A stretch of DNA of 64,000 nucleotides. Source: Fidelibacterota bacterium (GTDB taxonomy: Bacteria > Pseudomonadota > Alphaproteobacteria > Rhodospirillales > Rhodospirillaceae). The notes beneath the pieces were generated by a model. It had not been told where the DNA came from, made no database searches, and saw only the letters and a list, made by a program, of their open reading frames with translations. Shown here piece by piece: positions 44,028-52,228 of the stretch. Positions within the stretch are counted from its first letter, which is position 1, and every line of letters begins with the position of its first letter. The position numbers and the translations under genes are program-made. The stretch is from positions 1 through 64,000 of the forward strand of contig CANJMF010000005.1 in assembly GCA_947475895.1 (NCBI GenBank), given 5' to 3'.

Positions 44028-45089
44028 ATGCCCAAACCGTCTCACATTATTCACTTTATCGACGATAAAGCCGGCATTCGGCGCAAGCGCGCGGGACGCA
44101 GCTTTGTATACGTCTCTCCGCGCGGCGCTCGGGTCCGCGATCCTCGTACGCTTAAACGCATTCGCAGCTTAGTCATTCCCCCAGCCTGGACTGATGTCTG
44201 GATCAGTCCGTTGCCCAATGCGCACCTCCAGGCCACGGGCCGGGACGCGCGCGGCAGGAAACAGTACCGGTATCACGCGGCGTTCAGAGCGCTTCGCGAA
44301 GCGCAGAAATTCGATCATCTGGCGGCCTTCGCACAATCCCTGCCGCGCATCAGGAAAGCGGTGGCTGCCCATATGGCGCTGCCTGGTTTGCCGCGCGAGA
44401 AAATTATCGCCACCGTCATTCACCTTCTCGAAGTCACGCACATTCGCATTGGGAACGAAGACTATGCCCGGCAAAATCATAGCTACGGACTAACGACACT
44501 GCGAAACCCTCACGTCGACATTGCCGGAAATGCGCTTCGATTTCATTTCAAGGGTAAAAGCGGAAAGACGTGGCGCGTTAAGCTGACCGACCGGCGCGTC
44601 GCCAAGATCGTGAAGGCGTGCCAGGAATTGCCCGGGCAGCATCTCTTTCAATATTGCGATGAGCAAGGCCACGCGCACGAAATCACATCGACGGATGTGA
44701 ACGCATATCTGCAAGATGTTACAGGTGGCCCAATCACCGCCAAAGAATTCCGCACCTGGACGGCGACGGTTTTGGCTGCGTCCATTCTCCGTCAACAAAC
44801 ATTCGAGACCGACACGGAGGCAAAGCGCCTGGTCAAGACCGCTATTGCCGAGGTGGCCAATCGGCTTGGCAATACGATTACGATTTGCCGGAAATGCTAT
44901 GTCCACCCCAGAATTATCGAAACATTTTTGAGCGGCCATCTCGCGTCCAAGCTTGGAAGAAAGGGCGGAGGTGAGAATGCGAAACTCACTCTCGACCCCG
45001 AGGAGGCAGCCGTCCTTGCTTTCTTAAGGCCCATGCCTTCGCATTCCAGAAAAATGGGGGGCCTCCCGCAAGTGAAAGCAATTGCATGA
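44028..45089 (+). CDS. DNA topoisomerase IB
   Basis: 353 residues. It belongs to the poxvirus-type/bacterial topoisomerase IB family. The N-terminal beta domain (GRSFVYVSPRGARVRDPRTL, LVIPPAWTDVWISPLPNAHL) is followed by KYRYH-like RKQYRYHAAFRALRE and the catalytic core. HIRIGNEDYARQNHSYGLTT carries an active-site Arg, FHFKGKSGK the Lys, EFRTWTATVLAASILR a second Arg, and RKCYVHPRIIE the nucleophilic Tyr near residue 290. It relaxes supercoils of either sign without ATP. The stop overlaps the next small gene by four bases. Confidence 0.93.
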   Translation: MPKPSHIIHFIDDKAGIRRKRAGRSFVYVSPRGARVRDPRTLKRIRSLVIPPAWTDVWISPLPNAHLQATGRDARGRKQYRYHAAFRALREAQKFDHLAAFAQSLPRIRKAVAAHMALPGLPREKIIATVIHLLEVTHIRIGNEDYARQNHSYGLTTLRNPHVDIAGNALRFHFKGKSGKTWRVKLTDRRVAKIVKACQELPGQHLFQYCDEQGHAHEITSTDVNAYLQDVTGGPITAKEFRTWTATVLAASILRQQTFETDTEAKRLVKTAIAEVANRLGNTITICRKCYVHPRIIETFLSGHLASKLGRKGGGENAKLTLDPEEAAVLAFLRPMPSHSRKMGGLPQVKAIA

Positions 45090-45301
45090 GGAAGCTGATC
45101 GAATTTGATACGGAGACGCTGAGCGCGCTCAAGCTTCTCGCGAGCGATCGCATGTCGTCATTGCAGGAGCTTGCGGATGAAGCCTTTTCCGATCTGCTAA
45201 AAAAACACGGCCGCCCGACAAACCTGAAGGACGCGCTCAAGCAGAGCCTTCGCCAGAACCCCGCGAATGATCACCAGCCCAATCGAACGAAGCGCCGTTA
45301 A
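45086..45301 (+). CDS. Small ribbon-helix-helix-like protein
   Basis: 71 residues: MRKLIEFDTETLSALKLLAS, then MSSLQELADEAFSDLLKKHG and a basic tail (NRTKRR). The short strand followed by two helices fits a CopG/Arc-like ribbon-helix-helix DNA-binding fold. Its ATG overlaps the topoisomerase stop (ATGA), so translation is coupled. A role as a DNA-binding partner or autoregulator of the topoisomerase gene is inferred. Confidence 0.7.
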   Translation: MRKLIEFDTETLSALKLLASDRMSSLQELADEAFSDLLKKHGRPTNLKDALKQSLRQNPANDHQPNRTKRR

Positions 45302-45390
45302 TTCCCAGTTTATTGTATCGTTGTGCGGGGGCCGTATAAGACCTATTACGGCCGCTGGAAATCATACGTTCCGTCCTGGGAAAGCGTTCG

Positions 45391-46305
45391 ATGTTTAAGC
45401 ATGTGGTTGTGGTCGGTGCGGGCGCCGTGGGCTCTTATTACGGAGGTTTCCTGGCGCGAGGCGGCATCAATGTGACGTTGATTGCGCGCCCGGCGCACAC
45501 TGAAGCGATCCGCAGGGATGGGCTTTTTCTTGACACGCTGACGTTCAAAGAAGCGGTGCGGATAAGCGCCACGACCGATATGGAGGCGGTGAAAACCGCC
45601 GATCTGGTGCTCTTGTGCGTAAAGACATTGGACACGGTAGCCGTTGCGCGAGATGTCGCAGGGCATATGGCTCCCGACTCAATCATGATCAGTATGCAAA
45701 ATGGCGTCGATAACGCCGAGCGGATCGAGCACGAGTTGGGATTGAAGGTTGTTTCGGCCGCCGTTTATGTGGCGGCTTCGATCCCCCAGCCTGGCACAGT
45801 TAAGCACAGCGGTCGTGGCGATCTGGTGATCGGTGGGCCTTTTCCGAAGGCCACGCTCGCCGCCGTTGCCGACATGTTCGAAAAAGCAGGTATTCCCTGT
45901 CGTGTTAGCGAGACGCTTCTTTTCGAAATGTGGACGAAGCTTGTGATGAATTGCGGTTACAATGCCATTTCAGCACTTACCGGCGCCGACTACGGCACGA
46001 TCGTCGAAGACCCGACAACTTTCGAGCTCATGGCGCGGATTGTGGAAGAATGCGTCGTTGTTGCGAACGCGAAGAAAATTCCGCTCGATTCCGAAGATAT
46101 GAAGGATCGCCTCCGCAAGCTTGGTGCTGCCATGCCGACGACGCGTTCTTCGACCCAGCAGGATATTGCGCGTGGAAAGCTGACGGAAATAGATGCGCTG
46201 AACGGCTATATCGCCACACAGGGTAAAAAACTCGGCATCGCCACGCCGATGAATGCCACGCTCCATAGCCTCGTGCGTCTGCGTGAACGCGCCATAGAGC
46301 GCTAG
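45391..46305 (+). CDS. 2-dehydropantoate 2-reductase family (PanE/ApbA)
   Basis: 304 residues. The N-terminal Rossmann domain has VVVVGAGAVGSYYGGFLARG, then LVLLCVKTLDTVAVARDVAG and SMQNGVDNAERIEHELG. The C-terminal helical domain has LLFEMWTKLVMNCGYNAISA, containing the catalytic Lys, and STQQDIARGKLTEIDALNGY. The family reduces ketopantoate to pantoate with NADPH in pantothenate synthesis. Other members act on different 2-oxo acids. No pan genes lie nearby, so the exact substrate is not certain. Confidence 0.88.
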   Translation: MFKHVVVVGAGAVGSYYGGFLARGGINVTLIARPAHTEAIRRDGLFLDTLTFKEAVRISATTDMEAVKTADLVLLCVKTLDTVAVARDVAGHMAPDSIMISMQNGVDNAERIEHELGLKVVSAAVYVAASIPQPGTVKHSGRGDLVIGGPFPKATLAAVADMFEKAGIPCRVSETLLFEMWTKLVMNCGYNAISALTGADYGTIVEDPTTFELMARIVEECVVVANAKKIPLDSEDMKDRLRKLGAAMPTTRSSTQQDIARGKLTEIDALNGYIATQGKKLGIATPMNATLHSLVRLRERAIER

Positions 46306-46312
46306 ATTTACC

Positions 46313-48784
46313 TTAATGCGTAGCGCGATTGCCCTGGGACCATTTGTCCACAGCATTGAGAAGTTTGTCGCGATTGATCGGCTTCGCCAAATGATCGTTC
46401 ATGCCAGCGCGCTTACAGCGTTCTACTTCGTCGACCATGGCGTTGGCGGTCAGCGCGACAATGGGGATGTTACGCACGTGAGATGATAATTTACGAATCG
46501 CTTGCGTCGCCTCAATGCCGTCCATTTCGGGCATCTCCACGTCCATCAGGACAAGATCGAATTCCGCCCGGCTCAACGCCGCGAGGGCCTCTATACCGTT
46601 CTTCGCGATTGTGACCGAATGCCCGGCCGTCGCAAGAAGCGCTTGCGCAAGCAGGCGGTTCGCTTCGATGTCCTCTACCAGAAGAAGGCGCGCGGCCTTC
46701 GCCGCACGTTTGGGTCCGGACTTCACAGTTTGCGGCGCGTCGGCTGTCGTCAACTGAACCGTAAACCAGAAAAGGCTGCCGACGCCTTCCTCACTTTGCA
46801 CGCCGATGTCCCCGCCCATGGCCTCGACCAAAAGTTTCGAAATCGAAAGTCCAAGTCCGGTACCGCCGTGACGGCGTGCCGTGGAACGCCCGATCTGAGA
46901 GAAGTTTTTAAACAGTTGATGCTGCCGATCGGCGGGAATCCCAGCGCCTGTGTCGCTGACCTCGAAGCGCAGGAGCACGCCCGAATGCTGTGCGTCCTGA
47001 CGGACACGAAGCGTAATGCTGCCCTCGGTCGTGAATTTAACCGCGTTGCTGAGAAGGTTGATGAGCACCTGACGTAGCCTTGTCGGATCGCCCGCGATCC
47101 AGGACGGCAAATCGACGGGCAAATCCGTTCGCAATGTGAGACCTTTGGACGTCGCTTGACCGCGAATAATCGAAACCGTTCCGTCTACGGTCGAAAAGAG
47201 ATTTAAGGGAATGTGTTCAAGCTGAAGGTGGCCCGCTTCAATCTTCGAGATGTCGAGAATGTCGTTGATGATCGCCAGCAGCGCATGTGCTGCATCGCGC
47301 ACCAACGTAAGTTGGCGGCTCTGCTCGGGCGATAGGGCGCTGTCGATGAGAAGATCCGAGAATCCGATGATGGCATTCATCGGCGTCCGAATTTCGTGGC
47401 TCATATTGGCGAGAAACAGCGCTTTCGCTTGGTTCGCATCGTCCGCGGCTTCTTTGGCCAAAACCAGCGCTTGCTCGGCTTTTTTTCGCTGGCTGATGTC
47501 CAAAACCTGCGAAACGAAATGGAGCGGCTGTCCATCGACATCTCGAACCAACGAAACACTCAGAACGATCCAAACAATATATCCGGCTTTATGGAGATAG
47601 CGCTTCTCCATGTGGTAGGAGTCAATTTTTCCAACGAGCAACGCATTCACCTGAGCGAGGTCGCTCTCGAGGTCGTCGGGGTGCGTAATCGTCTGGAAGT
47701 CGAGCAAGAGAAGTTCTTCCTCGGTGTAGCCAACAATGTCGCAAATCGCTTTGTTGACCTTGAGCCACTTTCCTTCCGTTGAGACGAGCGCCATTCCATG
47801 GGCGGCGGTCTCGAAGGCTTTCCGGAAACGTTCCTCGCTTTCTTTCAACCGCTCATCAGCCACTTTGCGCTTCGCCATATCTTCATGCAGCTGCGCGGTG
47901 CGCGCGACGACGCGTGCCTCTAGGTCTTCATTTGCCTGACGTAGCGATGCCTCGGCGCGTCGGCGCTCGGACACCAGGACCCCCAACGCGAGCCCGGTGA
48001 TGGCGAGAACGGCCATAAACGTGACCAGCATTCCAAGCCTGGCGTCAAACGATCCCGAGGTGAAGGGGCCGCGCTCATGAATTGTCTGCCAAACCGCAAT
48101 AGCTGAGGCAAGTAAAACGGCCGTCGTGCTTTCGCGTTGTCCGAAACGCAGTGCAATCCAGATAACGATTGGAAAAATCGGATACGCGAGCGGCAGATCG
48201 CTTGAAAAGAAAATGACGCTTACGAGCGTGAGCGTGAATACGGCAAGAAGGAGTTCGAAAACCTTCGCGCGAGTCCAGGTGTTTGACGAGGGAATGAACC
48301 AGGCCAGGAGAACCGGCGTGAGAAGTAGGACGCCCATGGCATCGCCCACCCACCAAACCCACCACACTGAGGGGATGGCAGCCCATGGAATGATTCCCGC
48401 CATCGCCAAATTCGCGACGCCGTTAGAGGCCGAAATAAGCATGGCGGCCACGCCGCCAAGCGCGGCCAAGCCAGCGACATCGCGTATGCGGCGCAAGCCG
48501 CAATCAAAGTTCAGAAAGCGCTGCAACATGTAATAGCCGGCAAGGGGCGCTAGCGTATTGCCAATGGCGATGCCGCTTGCGGTCAGGAGCGACTCATGAC
48601 TGAGCGCATTGCTCGCGAAAGCTCCTAGAAGAATGCCGGGCCAAACTTTGGGTCCGCGAATAAGGAGCGCGGCCAACGCTATCCCGGTCGGCGGCCAAAC
48701 AGCCGTTACCTGCTTGGTCGCGAAGGCGAGGCTAAATCCTATTTCCGCCGCACCCGTGTATGCGAGTGCTACGAGCGCCACCAA
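46313..48784 (-). CDS. MASE1-PAS hybrid sensor histidine kinase
   Basis: 823 residues from a TTG; the true start is uncertain, since an ATG at 48849 lies in another frame and no clear ribosome site is seen. Residues ~1-270 form a MASE1 integral-membrane sensor (TAVWPPTGIALAALLIRG, WWVWWVGDAMGVLLLTPVLL). A coiled coil (RRAEASLRQANEDLEARVVA) and a PAS domain (RFRKAFETAAHGMALVSTEG, PDDLESDLAQVNALLVG) follow. Then come the kinase core (NMSHEIRTPMNAIIGFSDLL; LINLLSNAVKF; GTGLGLSISKLLVEAMGG) and a receiver (LLVEDIEANRLLAQ, LVLMDVEMPEMDG, HLAKPI). No cognate regulator is adjacent. It converges with panE after seven bases. Confidence 0.92.
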   Translation of the reverse strand: MVALVALAYTGAAEIGFSLAFATKQVTAVWPPTGIALAALLIRGPKVWPGILLGAFASNALSHESLLTASGIAIGNTLAPLAGYYMLQRFLNFDCGLRRIRDVAGLAALGGVAAMLISASNGVANLAMAGIIPWAAIPSVWWVWWVGDAMGVLLLTPVLLAWFIPSSNTWTRAKVFELLLAVFTLTLVSVIFFSSDLPLAYPIFPIVIWIALRFGQRESTTAVLLASAIAVWQTIHERGPFTSGSFDARLGMLVTFMAVLAITGLALGVLVSERRRAEASLRQANEDLEARVVARTAQLHEDMAKRKVADERLKESEERFRKAFETAAHGMALVSTEGKWLKVNKAICDIVGYTEEELLLLDFQTITHPDDLESDLAQVNALLVGKIDSYHMEKRYLHKAGYIVWIVLSVSLVRDVDGQPLHFVSQVLDISQRKKAEQALVLAKEAADDANQAKALFLANMSHEIRTPMNAIIGFSDLLIDSALSPEQSRQLTLVRDAAHALLAIINDILDISKIEAGHLQLEHIPLNLFSTVDGTVSIIRGQATSKGLTLRTDLPVDLPSWIAGDPTRLRQVLINLLSNAVKFTTEGSITLRVRQDAQHSGVLLRFEVSDTGAGIPADRQHQLFKNFSQIGRSTARRHGGTGLGLSISKLLVEAMGGDIGVQSEEGVGSLFWFTVQLTTADAPQTVKSGPKRAAKAARLLLVEDIEANRLLAQALLATAGHSVTIAKNGIEALAALSRAEFDLVLMDVEMPEMDGIEATQAIRKLSSHVRNIPIVALTANAMVDEVERCKRAGMNDHLAKPINRDKLLNAVDKWSQGNRATH

Positions 48785-49060
48785 ACGACAAGGGATGATC
48801 CAAGACGTCCCAGCCCTCTCTCCGAGGAAATCGCCTCGGCGCGGGCCATGACGGGTTTAAGCGAAAGCACGACGGCAACCTATCGTGTGAGGGATACTGA
48901 GCTAAATACTAGCGCCAGTTGATCTAATCCGTCTCACGGGGGCATTGATGCATGTCAAAAACCCCGAGAATTACTATTTCTCAATATGATAGGCTCTTTA
49001 GGCATGGCTTTTTTGCTGCCCATTTAGCGAAATGCGCTTTGCGACAGAGGGGAGGCTAAA
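48785..49060. other. Divergent promoter region
   Basis: This lies between the kinase (minus) and creatininase-family (plus) genes. Minus-strand codons upstream of 48784 stay open for some distance, so part of it may be coding if the kinase starts further out. No other feature is seen. Confidence 0.35.
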
Positions 49061-49918
49061 ATGCGTGGATTGATCGCAATTGCTTTGGTGTTGCTGCTCG
49101 CACCGGCGGCCGGATGGGCGAAAGACAGCAAGCCCGCCGTGGCGCGCACGCCCAACGAGCCCATCGTCGAATTTGAAATGATGACCTGGCCGGAGGTGAA
49201 GGCGGCGCTTGCGCAGGGCAAGACCACCGCACTTTTTTATACCGGTGGCACCGAGCAGCGCGGGCCGCAAAACGTCAATGGCGGCCATACCCTCATGGGA
49301 AAGGCGATCGTCAAAAGCGTCGCGCAAAAGCTCGGGAGTGCGATTGCGATGCCGGTGCTTCCCTACACGCCGAACAACGCCAGCGCCGGGCTGACCGGGA
49401 CGATTGGGTTAACGCCCGATATTTTGGCGGCGATTCTTGAGAGAGTCAGCGAGCAGGCGATCGTCACCGGCTTCGGAAATATTATCTTGATGGGAGATCA
49501 CGGCGGCGGCCAGCCGAGCGTGTATCAGGATGTCGCCAAGAAGTTGAACGAGAAATACGCAGCGCAAGGTATCCACGTTTTCTACTGCGACGACGTATAC
49601 CAAAAGGCTCAAAAAGATTTTGATGAGTGGCTTACGTCAGAAGGGTACCCGCCGAGCTTGCACGGCGGTTTACCGGATACAGCCGAAATGCTGTACCTCG
49701 GCGGCGATGAATGGGTGCGGAAAGATCTTGTTCCAACAGCGTTAGGAGATACGCCGCCACCACCCGGCGCCAGCGCCTCATTGCGAATCAACAATGGAAT
49801 TGTTGGCGATGCGCGCCGGGCAAATGCAGAGCTTGGCAAAAAGCTTTTCGATCTCAGGGTTGATTACGCGGTAAAGCAGATCCGGGGGTTCGTGAACACG
49901 ACACAGGGCGCTCACTGA
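49061..49918 (+). CDS. Exported creatininase-fold protein with altered metal site
   Basis: 285 residues with a signal peptide (LIAIALVLLLAPAAGWA) and a GAGGGGAGG site before the ATG. The creatininase fold shows TTALFYTGGTEQRGPQNVNG then GGHTLMGKAI, ILMGDHGGGQPSVYQDVAKK and HGGLPDTAEMLYLGGDEWVR. In classic creatininases the first motif is ExHG and a later Asp ligates metal. Here the sequence is EQRG and a His replaces the Asp region (GGH), while the GDHGGG and DTAEM motifs remain. It may bind a different metal set. The family hydrolyses cyclic or linear amides; the substrate here is unknown. Confidence 0.85.
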   Translation: MRGLIAIALVLLLAPAAGWAKDSKPAVARTPNEPIVEFEMMTWPEVKAALAQGKTTALFYTGGTEQRGPQNVNGGHTLMGKAIVKSVAQKLGSAIAMPVLPYTPNNASAGLTGTIGLTPDILAAILERVSEQAIVTGFGNIILMGDHGGGQPSVYQDVAKKLNEKYAAQGIHVFYCDDVYQKAQKDFDEWLTSEGYPPSLHGGLPDTAEMLYLGGDEWVRKDLVPTALGDTPPPPGASASLRINNGIVGDARRANAELGKKLFDLRVDYAVKQIRGFVNTTQGAH

Positions 49919-50030
49919 GGCGATGATAGGCGTGCGGACACGCGTTCAGCGTGCGGCGGCGCCATAAGGATTTGAGTAACTAAAATTAGCCTCCGGCGTT
50001 CTGTCTTTGCACAAACCCTAGGAGGCAATT

Positions 50031-50114
50031 ATGGGCAAAGGTATTATTCTCTGGCTACTCGGCGTGCCGGTTTCGGCCATCGTTTTGCTGGCACTTTTCA
50101 CGAACATTCTTTGA
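50031..50114 (+). CDS. 27-residue single-pass membrane peptide
   Basis: The frame reads MGKGIILWLLGVPVSAIVLL and ends ALFTNIL, an almost wholly hydrophobic helix. A perfect AGGAGG lies seven bases before the ATG, and two hairpins follow the stop, so this is a real transcribed and translated unit. Very similar peptides starting MGKGI-LWLLG are widespread hypothetical proteins in proteobacteria. It is inserted in the inner membrane by inference; the role is unknown. Confidence 0.8.
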   Translation: MGKGIILWLLGVPVSAIVLLALFTNIL

Positions 50115-50119
50115 TACGC

Positions 50120-50135
50120 CGTCGTTAAAACGACG
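50120..50135 (+). terminator. Short hairpin after the membrane peptide gene
   Basis: CGTCGTT pairs with AACGACG around AA, starting six bases after the stop. It has no T-run and may protect the 3' end or pause polymerase ahead of the stronger terminator. Confidence 0.45.
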
Positions 50136-50146
50136 ATTTCCACAAG

Positions 50147-50180
50147 ACCCCTCCGCATTCTTAGCTGAGGGGTTTTGTTT
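50147..50180 (+). terminator. Intrinsic terminator
   Basis: ACCCCTC (50147-50153) pairs with GAGGGGT (50167-50173), and TTTTGTTTT follows. It is a textbook rho-independent terminator ending the membrane-peptide transcript. Confidence 0.8.
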
Positions 50181-50265
50181 TGCTTTATATCGCGGCCGTT
50201 TGCGCTTTTCAGACCTTCTCCGTATGGTCGTCGTCCTGGTGTCGCAACTGCCTCCCCAAGCGCCG

Positions 50266-51150
50266 ATGACCCAAATAAAATCTGTGCAGTCCGACGTTCA
50301 TTTCCGGCGCGCGCGCCCGCTCTTGGGCACGATCGTGGACATTCGCGTCGACGATCTGGACGCGGCAACGGCGAATGCCGCTATCAACCGCGGCTTCGCG
50401 GCCGTCGCGGAAGTTCACCGGCTCATGAGTTTCCACGAAGCCGCAAGTGATGTCAGTCGTCTGAACCGCGAAGCAGCGCAGCGATCCGTCGCGGTCGACG
50501 CCCTGACATTTGAAGTTCTTCGATGCGCGCAGGAAATGTCTGAGGCCTCTGACGGTCTGTTCGACATCACAGTTGCGCACACACTTTCCGCATGGGGATT
50601 TTTGCCGCTCCCAGATGGCGCTTCGCCCGACCCACACACGACCTGGCGGGATATCGTACTGAGAGACGGACATGTTCGTTTTCTGCGTCCGCTCTGGATC
50701 GATCTTGGCGGCATCGCCAAAGGCTTCGCTGTCGATCGCGCGGTTGCTGCCATGAATCTTGATTCCACGATTCAACAGTGTGTCAACGCAGGTGGTGATT
50801 TGCGTGTGGCCGGGCCGCGCACCGAGCGCATTCATTTGCAAGTGCCGGCGAATGCCAGCATGGCGCCGGTAATCGAACTCGAAAACGGCAGTCTGGCTAG
50901 CAGCAGCGGGCAGGAACACTCGCGTATGTACGAGGGCCGATTGGTCGGGCCTCATGTTCACACGCCGGACGGAACACCCACAGGCCTCGACACCTTTGTC
51001 TCGGTAGCCGCGCCAGACTGCATCGTTGCGGATGCGTTAACCAAAGTGGCTTTGGCTTGCGGAAAGAAATCCGAACCGCTACTCCGTCAGTACGGTGCCA
51101 CGGCCTATATTTACGATGGGGACTGGACGGTCGTGGGGGCAAGCGCTTAG
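50266..51150 (+). CDS. apbE: FAD:protein FMN transferase (ApbE family)
   Basis: 294 residues from ATG 50266 (MTQIKSVQ); an ATG at 50224 and a TTG at 50200 are in frame and possible. Family motifs are RRARPLLGTIVDIRVD, VHRLMSFHEAASDVSRLNRE, SDGLFDITVAHTLSAWGFLP, WIDLGGIAKGFAVDRAVAAM, VNAGGDLRVAG and ADALTKVALACG (metal and FAD pocket). ApbE attaches FMN covalently to a Thr or Ser of exported flavoproteins. No clear signal peptide is seen in the short form, though a hydrophobic start exists in the longer ones. The likely substrate, an FMN-binding protein, is encoded 38 bases downstream. Confidence 0.9.
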   Translation: MTQIKSVQSDVHFRRARPLLGTIVDIRVDDLDAATANAAINRGFAAVAEVHRLMSFHEAASDVSRLNREAAQRSVAVDALTFEVLRCAQEMSEASDGLFDITVAHTLSAWGFLPLPDGASPDPHTTWRDIVLRDGHVRFLRPLWIDLGGIAKGFAVDRAVAAMNLDSTIQQCVNAGGDLRVAGPRTERIHLQVPANASMAPVIELENGSLASSSGQEHSRMYEGRLVGPHVHTPDGTPTGLDTFVSVAAPDCIVADALTKVALACGKKSEPLLRQYGATAYIYDGDWTVVGASA

Positions 51151-51188
51151 GTCATGGGTACTGCGCGCGTGAGTTGGTAGGGAATCTG

Positions 51189-51716
51189 ATGCGAAGCCAA
51201 TTGCTGCTCATTCCAGCGGCGCTTTACCTGGCGGCAGAACCTGCCAGCGCTGGCGTATATTTCCTGACAGGTGAGCAGGCCCAACAGCTCCTATTTCCCA
51301 AGGCCACATTTACTGAGGACTTCCGGATCCTCACTGACAGGCAATACAGGCTTATCAAAGAAGACGCCGTGGCGCCGATCACAGACCGGACGGTGCGCAT
51401 GTGGAAGGTTTCGACGGGCGGCTGGTTCTTCATCGATCAAGTGGAGGGGCTCGACACAACGGTAACCTACGCGCTTGGCCTTGATGACAACGGCGCGGTC
51501 ACGGGAATTGAAGTGATCGAATGCTTGGTGGATTACGCGAAGGTGCGACAGCACGAATGGCTGGCGCAATTTAAAGGCAAGAAATACGGCAGCTTGCAGA
51601 AGAAGGGCGAGATCGAAAATATCTCCGGAACGACCCGATCCTCGGTCCACATCACAGAGGGCGTGCGCAAGCTCCTCACTGCATTCCGAATACTGGTTCA
51701 GCAACCTAGCTCTTAG
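51189..51716 (+). CDS. Exported FMN-binding domain protein
   Basis: 175 residues from MRSQLLLIPAALYLAAEPAS, a signal peptide, with TAGGGA before the ATG. The FMN_bind domain is seen in YALGLDDNGAVTGIEVIECL, VRQHEWLAQFKGKKYGSLQK and ENISGTTRSSVHITEGVRKL. SGTT followed by SS matches the flavinylation motif S-G-A/T-T, where FMN is bound to the Thr by ApbE. The product is a periplasmic or outer-face electron carrier. No NqrC, RnfG or multihaem partner is seen in the window, so its electron partner is unknown. The upstream apbE gene almost certainly modifies it. Confidence 0.88.
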   Translation: MRSQLLLIPAALYLAAEPASAGVYFLTGEQAQQLLFPKATFTEDFRILTDRQYRLIKEDAVAPITDRTVRMWKVSTGGWFFIDQVEGLDTTVTYALGLDDNGAVTGIEVIECLVDYAKVRQHEWLAQFKGKKYGSLQKKGEIENISGTTRSSVHITEGVRKLLTAFRILVQQPSS

Positions 51717-51818
51717 ATTTTTCAGGCCGATTTTATGACCGGGCATCCGGATTTGTGCCCCAGCATTTTCCCGCAGTGCTACATTCGCATTCTGATTTGA
51801 CCTTATGACGGAGAACAC

Positions 51819-52217
51819 ATGCGTACCCGCCCCACCCTGACATCCGCCGACACGCAAAAGATTATGGCCGCTTGCAAAGCGGAAGCTGAAAAAAACAGCT
51901 GGAAGGTGTCGATCGCGATTGTCGACGATGCCGGCGTGCTGTTGCACTTTGAGCGCTCCGACGGCGCAAGTGCGGCTGCGGCGGAAATCTGTGTGGGCAA
52001 GGCGAAAGCGGCCGCTGTGTTCCGCCGGCCAACGAAGGCTGTGGAGGACCTCGCCAAGGATCGACCGGCTTTTTTGAAGGTTTCTATCGGTATTCCGATT
52101 CAAGGCGGATTACCCATCATGTACGAAAATGAGTGCGTCGGTGCTGTCGGCGTATCCGGTGTGCAGTCGCACGAAGATGAAGCCGTCGCGCACGCAGGCA
52201 TAGCAGTTTTGGGCTAA
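51819..52217 (+). CDS. GlcG/HbpS family protein
   Basis: 132 residues: SADTQKIMAACKAEAEKNSW, VSIAIVDDAGVLLHFERSDG, then AAVFRRPTKAVEDLAKDRPA and CVGAVGVSGVQSHEDEAVAH. This is the GlcG/HbpS (PF03928) fold, found as single-domain proteins in glycolate or haem-related operons and in catabolic clusters. The role is unclear, perhaps ligand or haem binding. GGAGAAC precedes the ATG. The acyl-CoA dehydrogenase gene starts 11 bases after its stop, so it belongs to that operon and not to the distant glc genes. Confidence 0.87.
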   Translation: MRTRPTLTSADTQKIMAACKAEAEKNSWKVSIAIVDDAGVLLHFERSDGASAAAAEICVGKAKAAAVFRRPTKAVEDLAKDRPAFLKVSIGIPIQGGLPIMYENECVGAVGVSGVQSHEDEAVAHAGIAVLG

Positions 52218-52228
52218 TTGGAAACTCG

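Noticed and set aside
48785-48849. Possible frameshift at the start of the MASE1 kinase (ATG 48849 in another frame)
   Set aside because: The 26-codon frame from that ATG has no MASE1 features, and the membrane domain is already complete from the TTG at 48784; start choice remains open but a frameshift is not supported.
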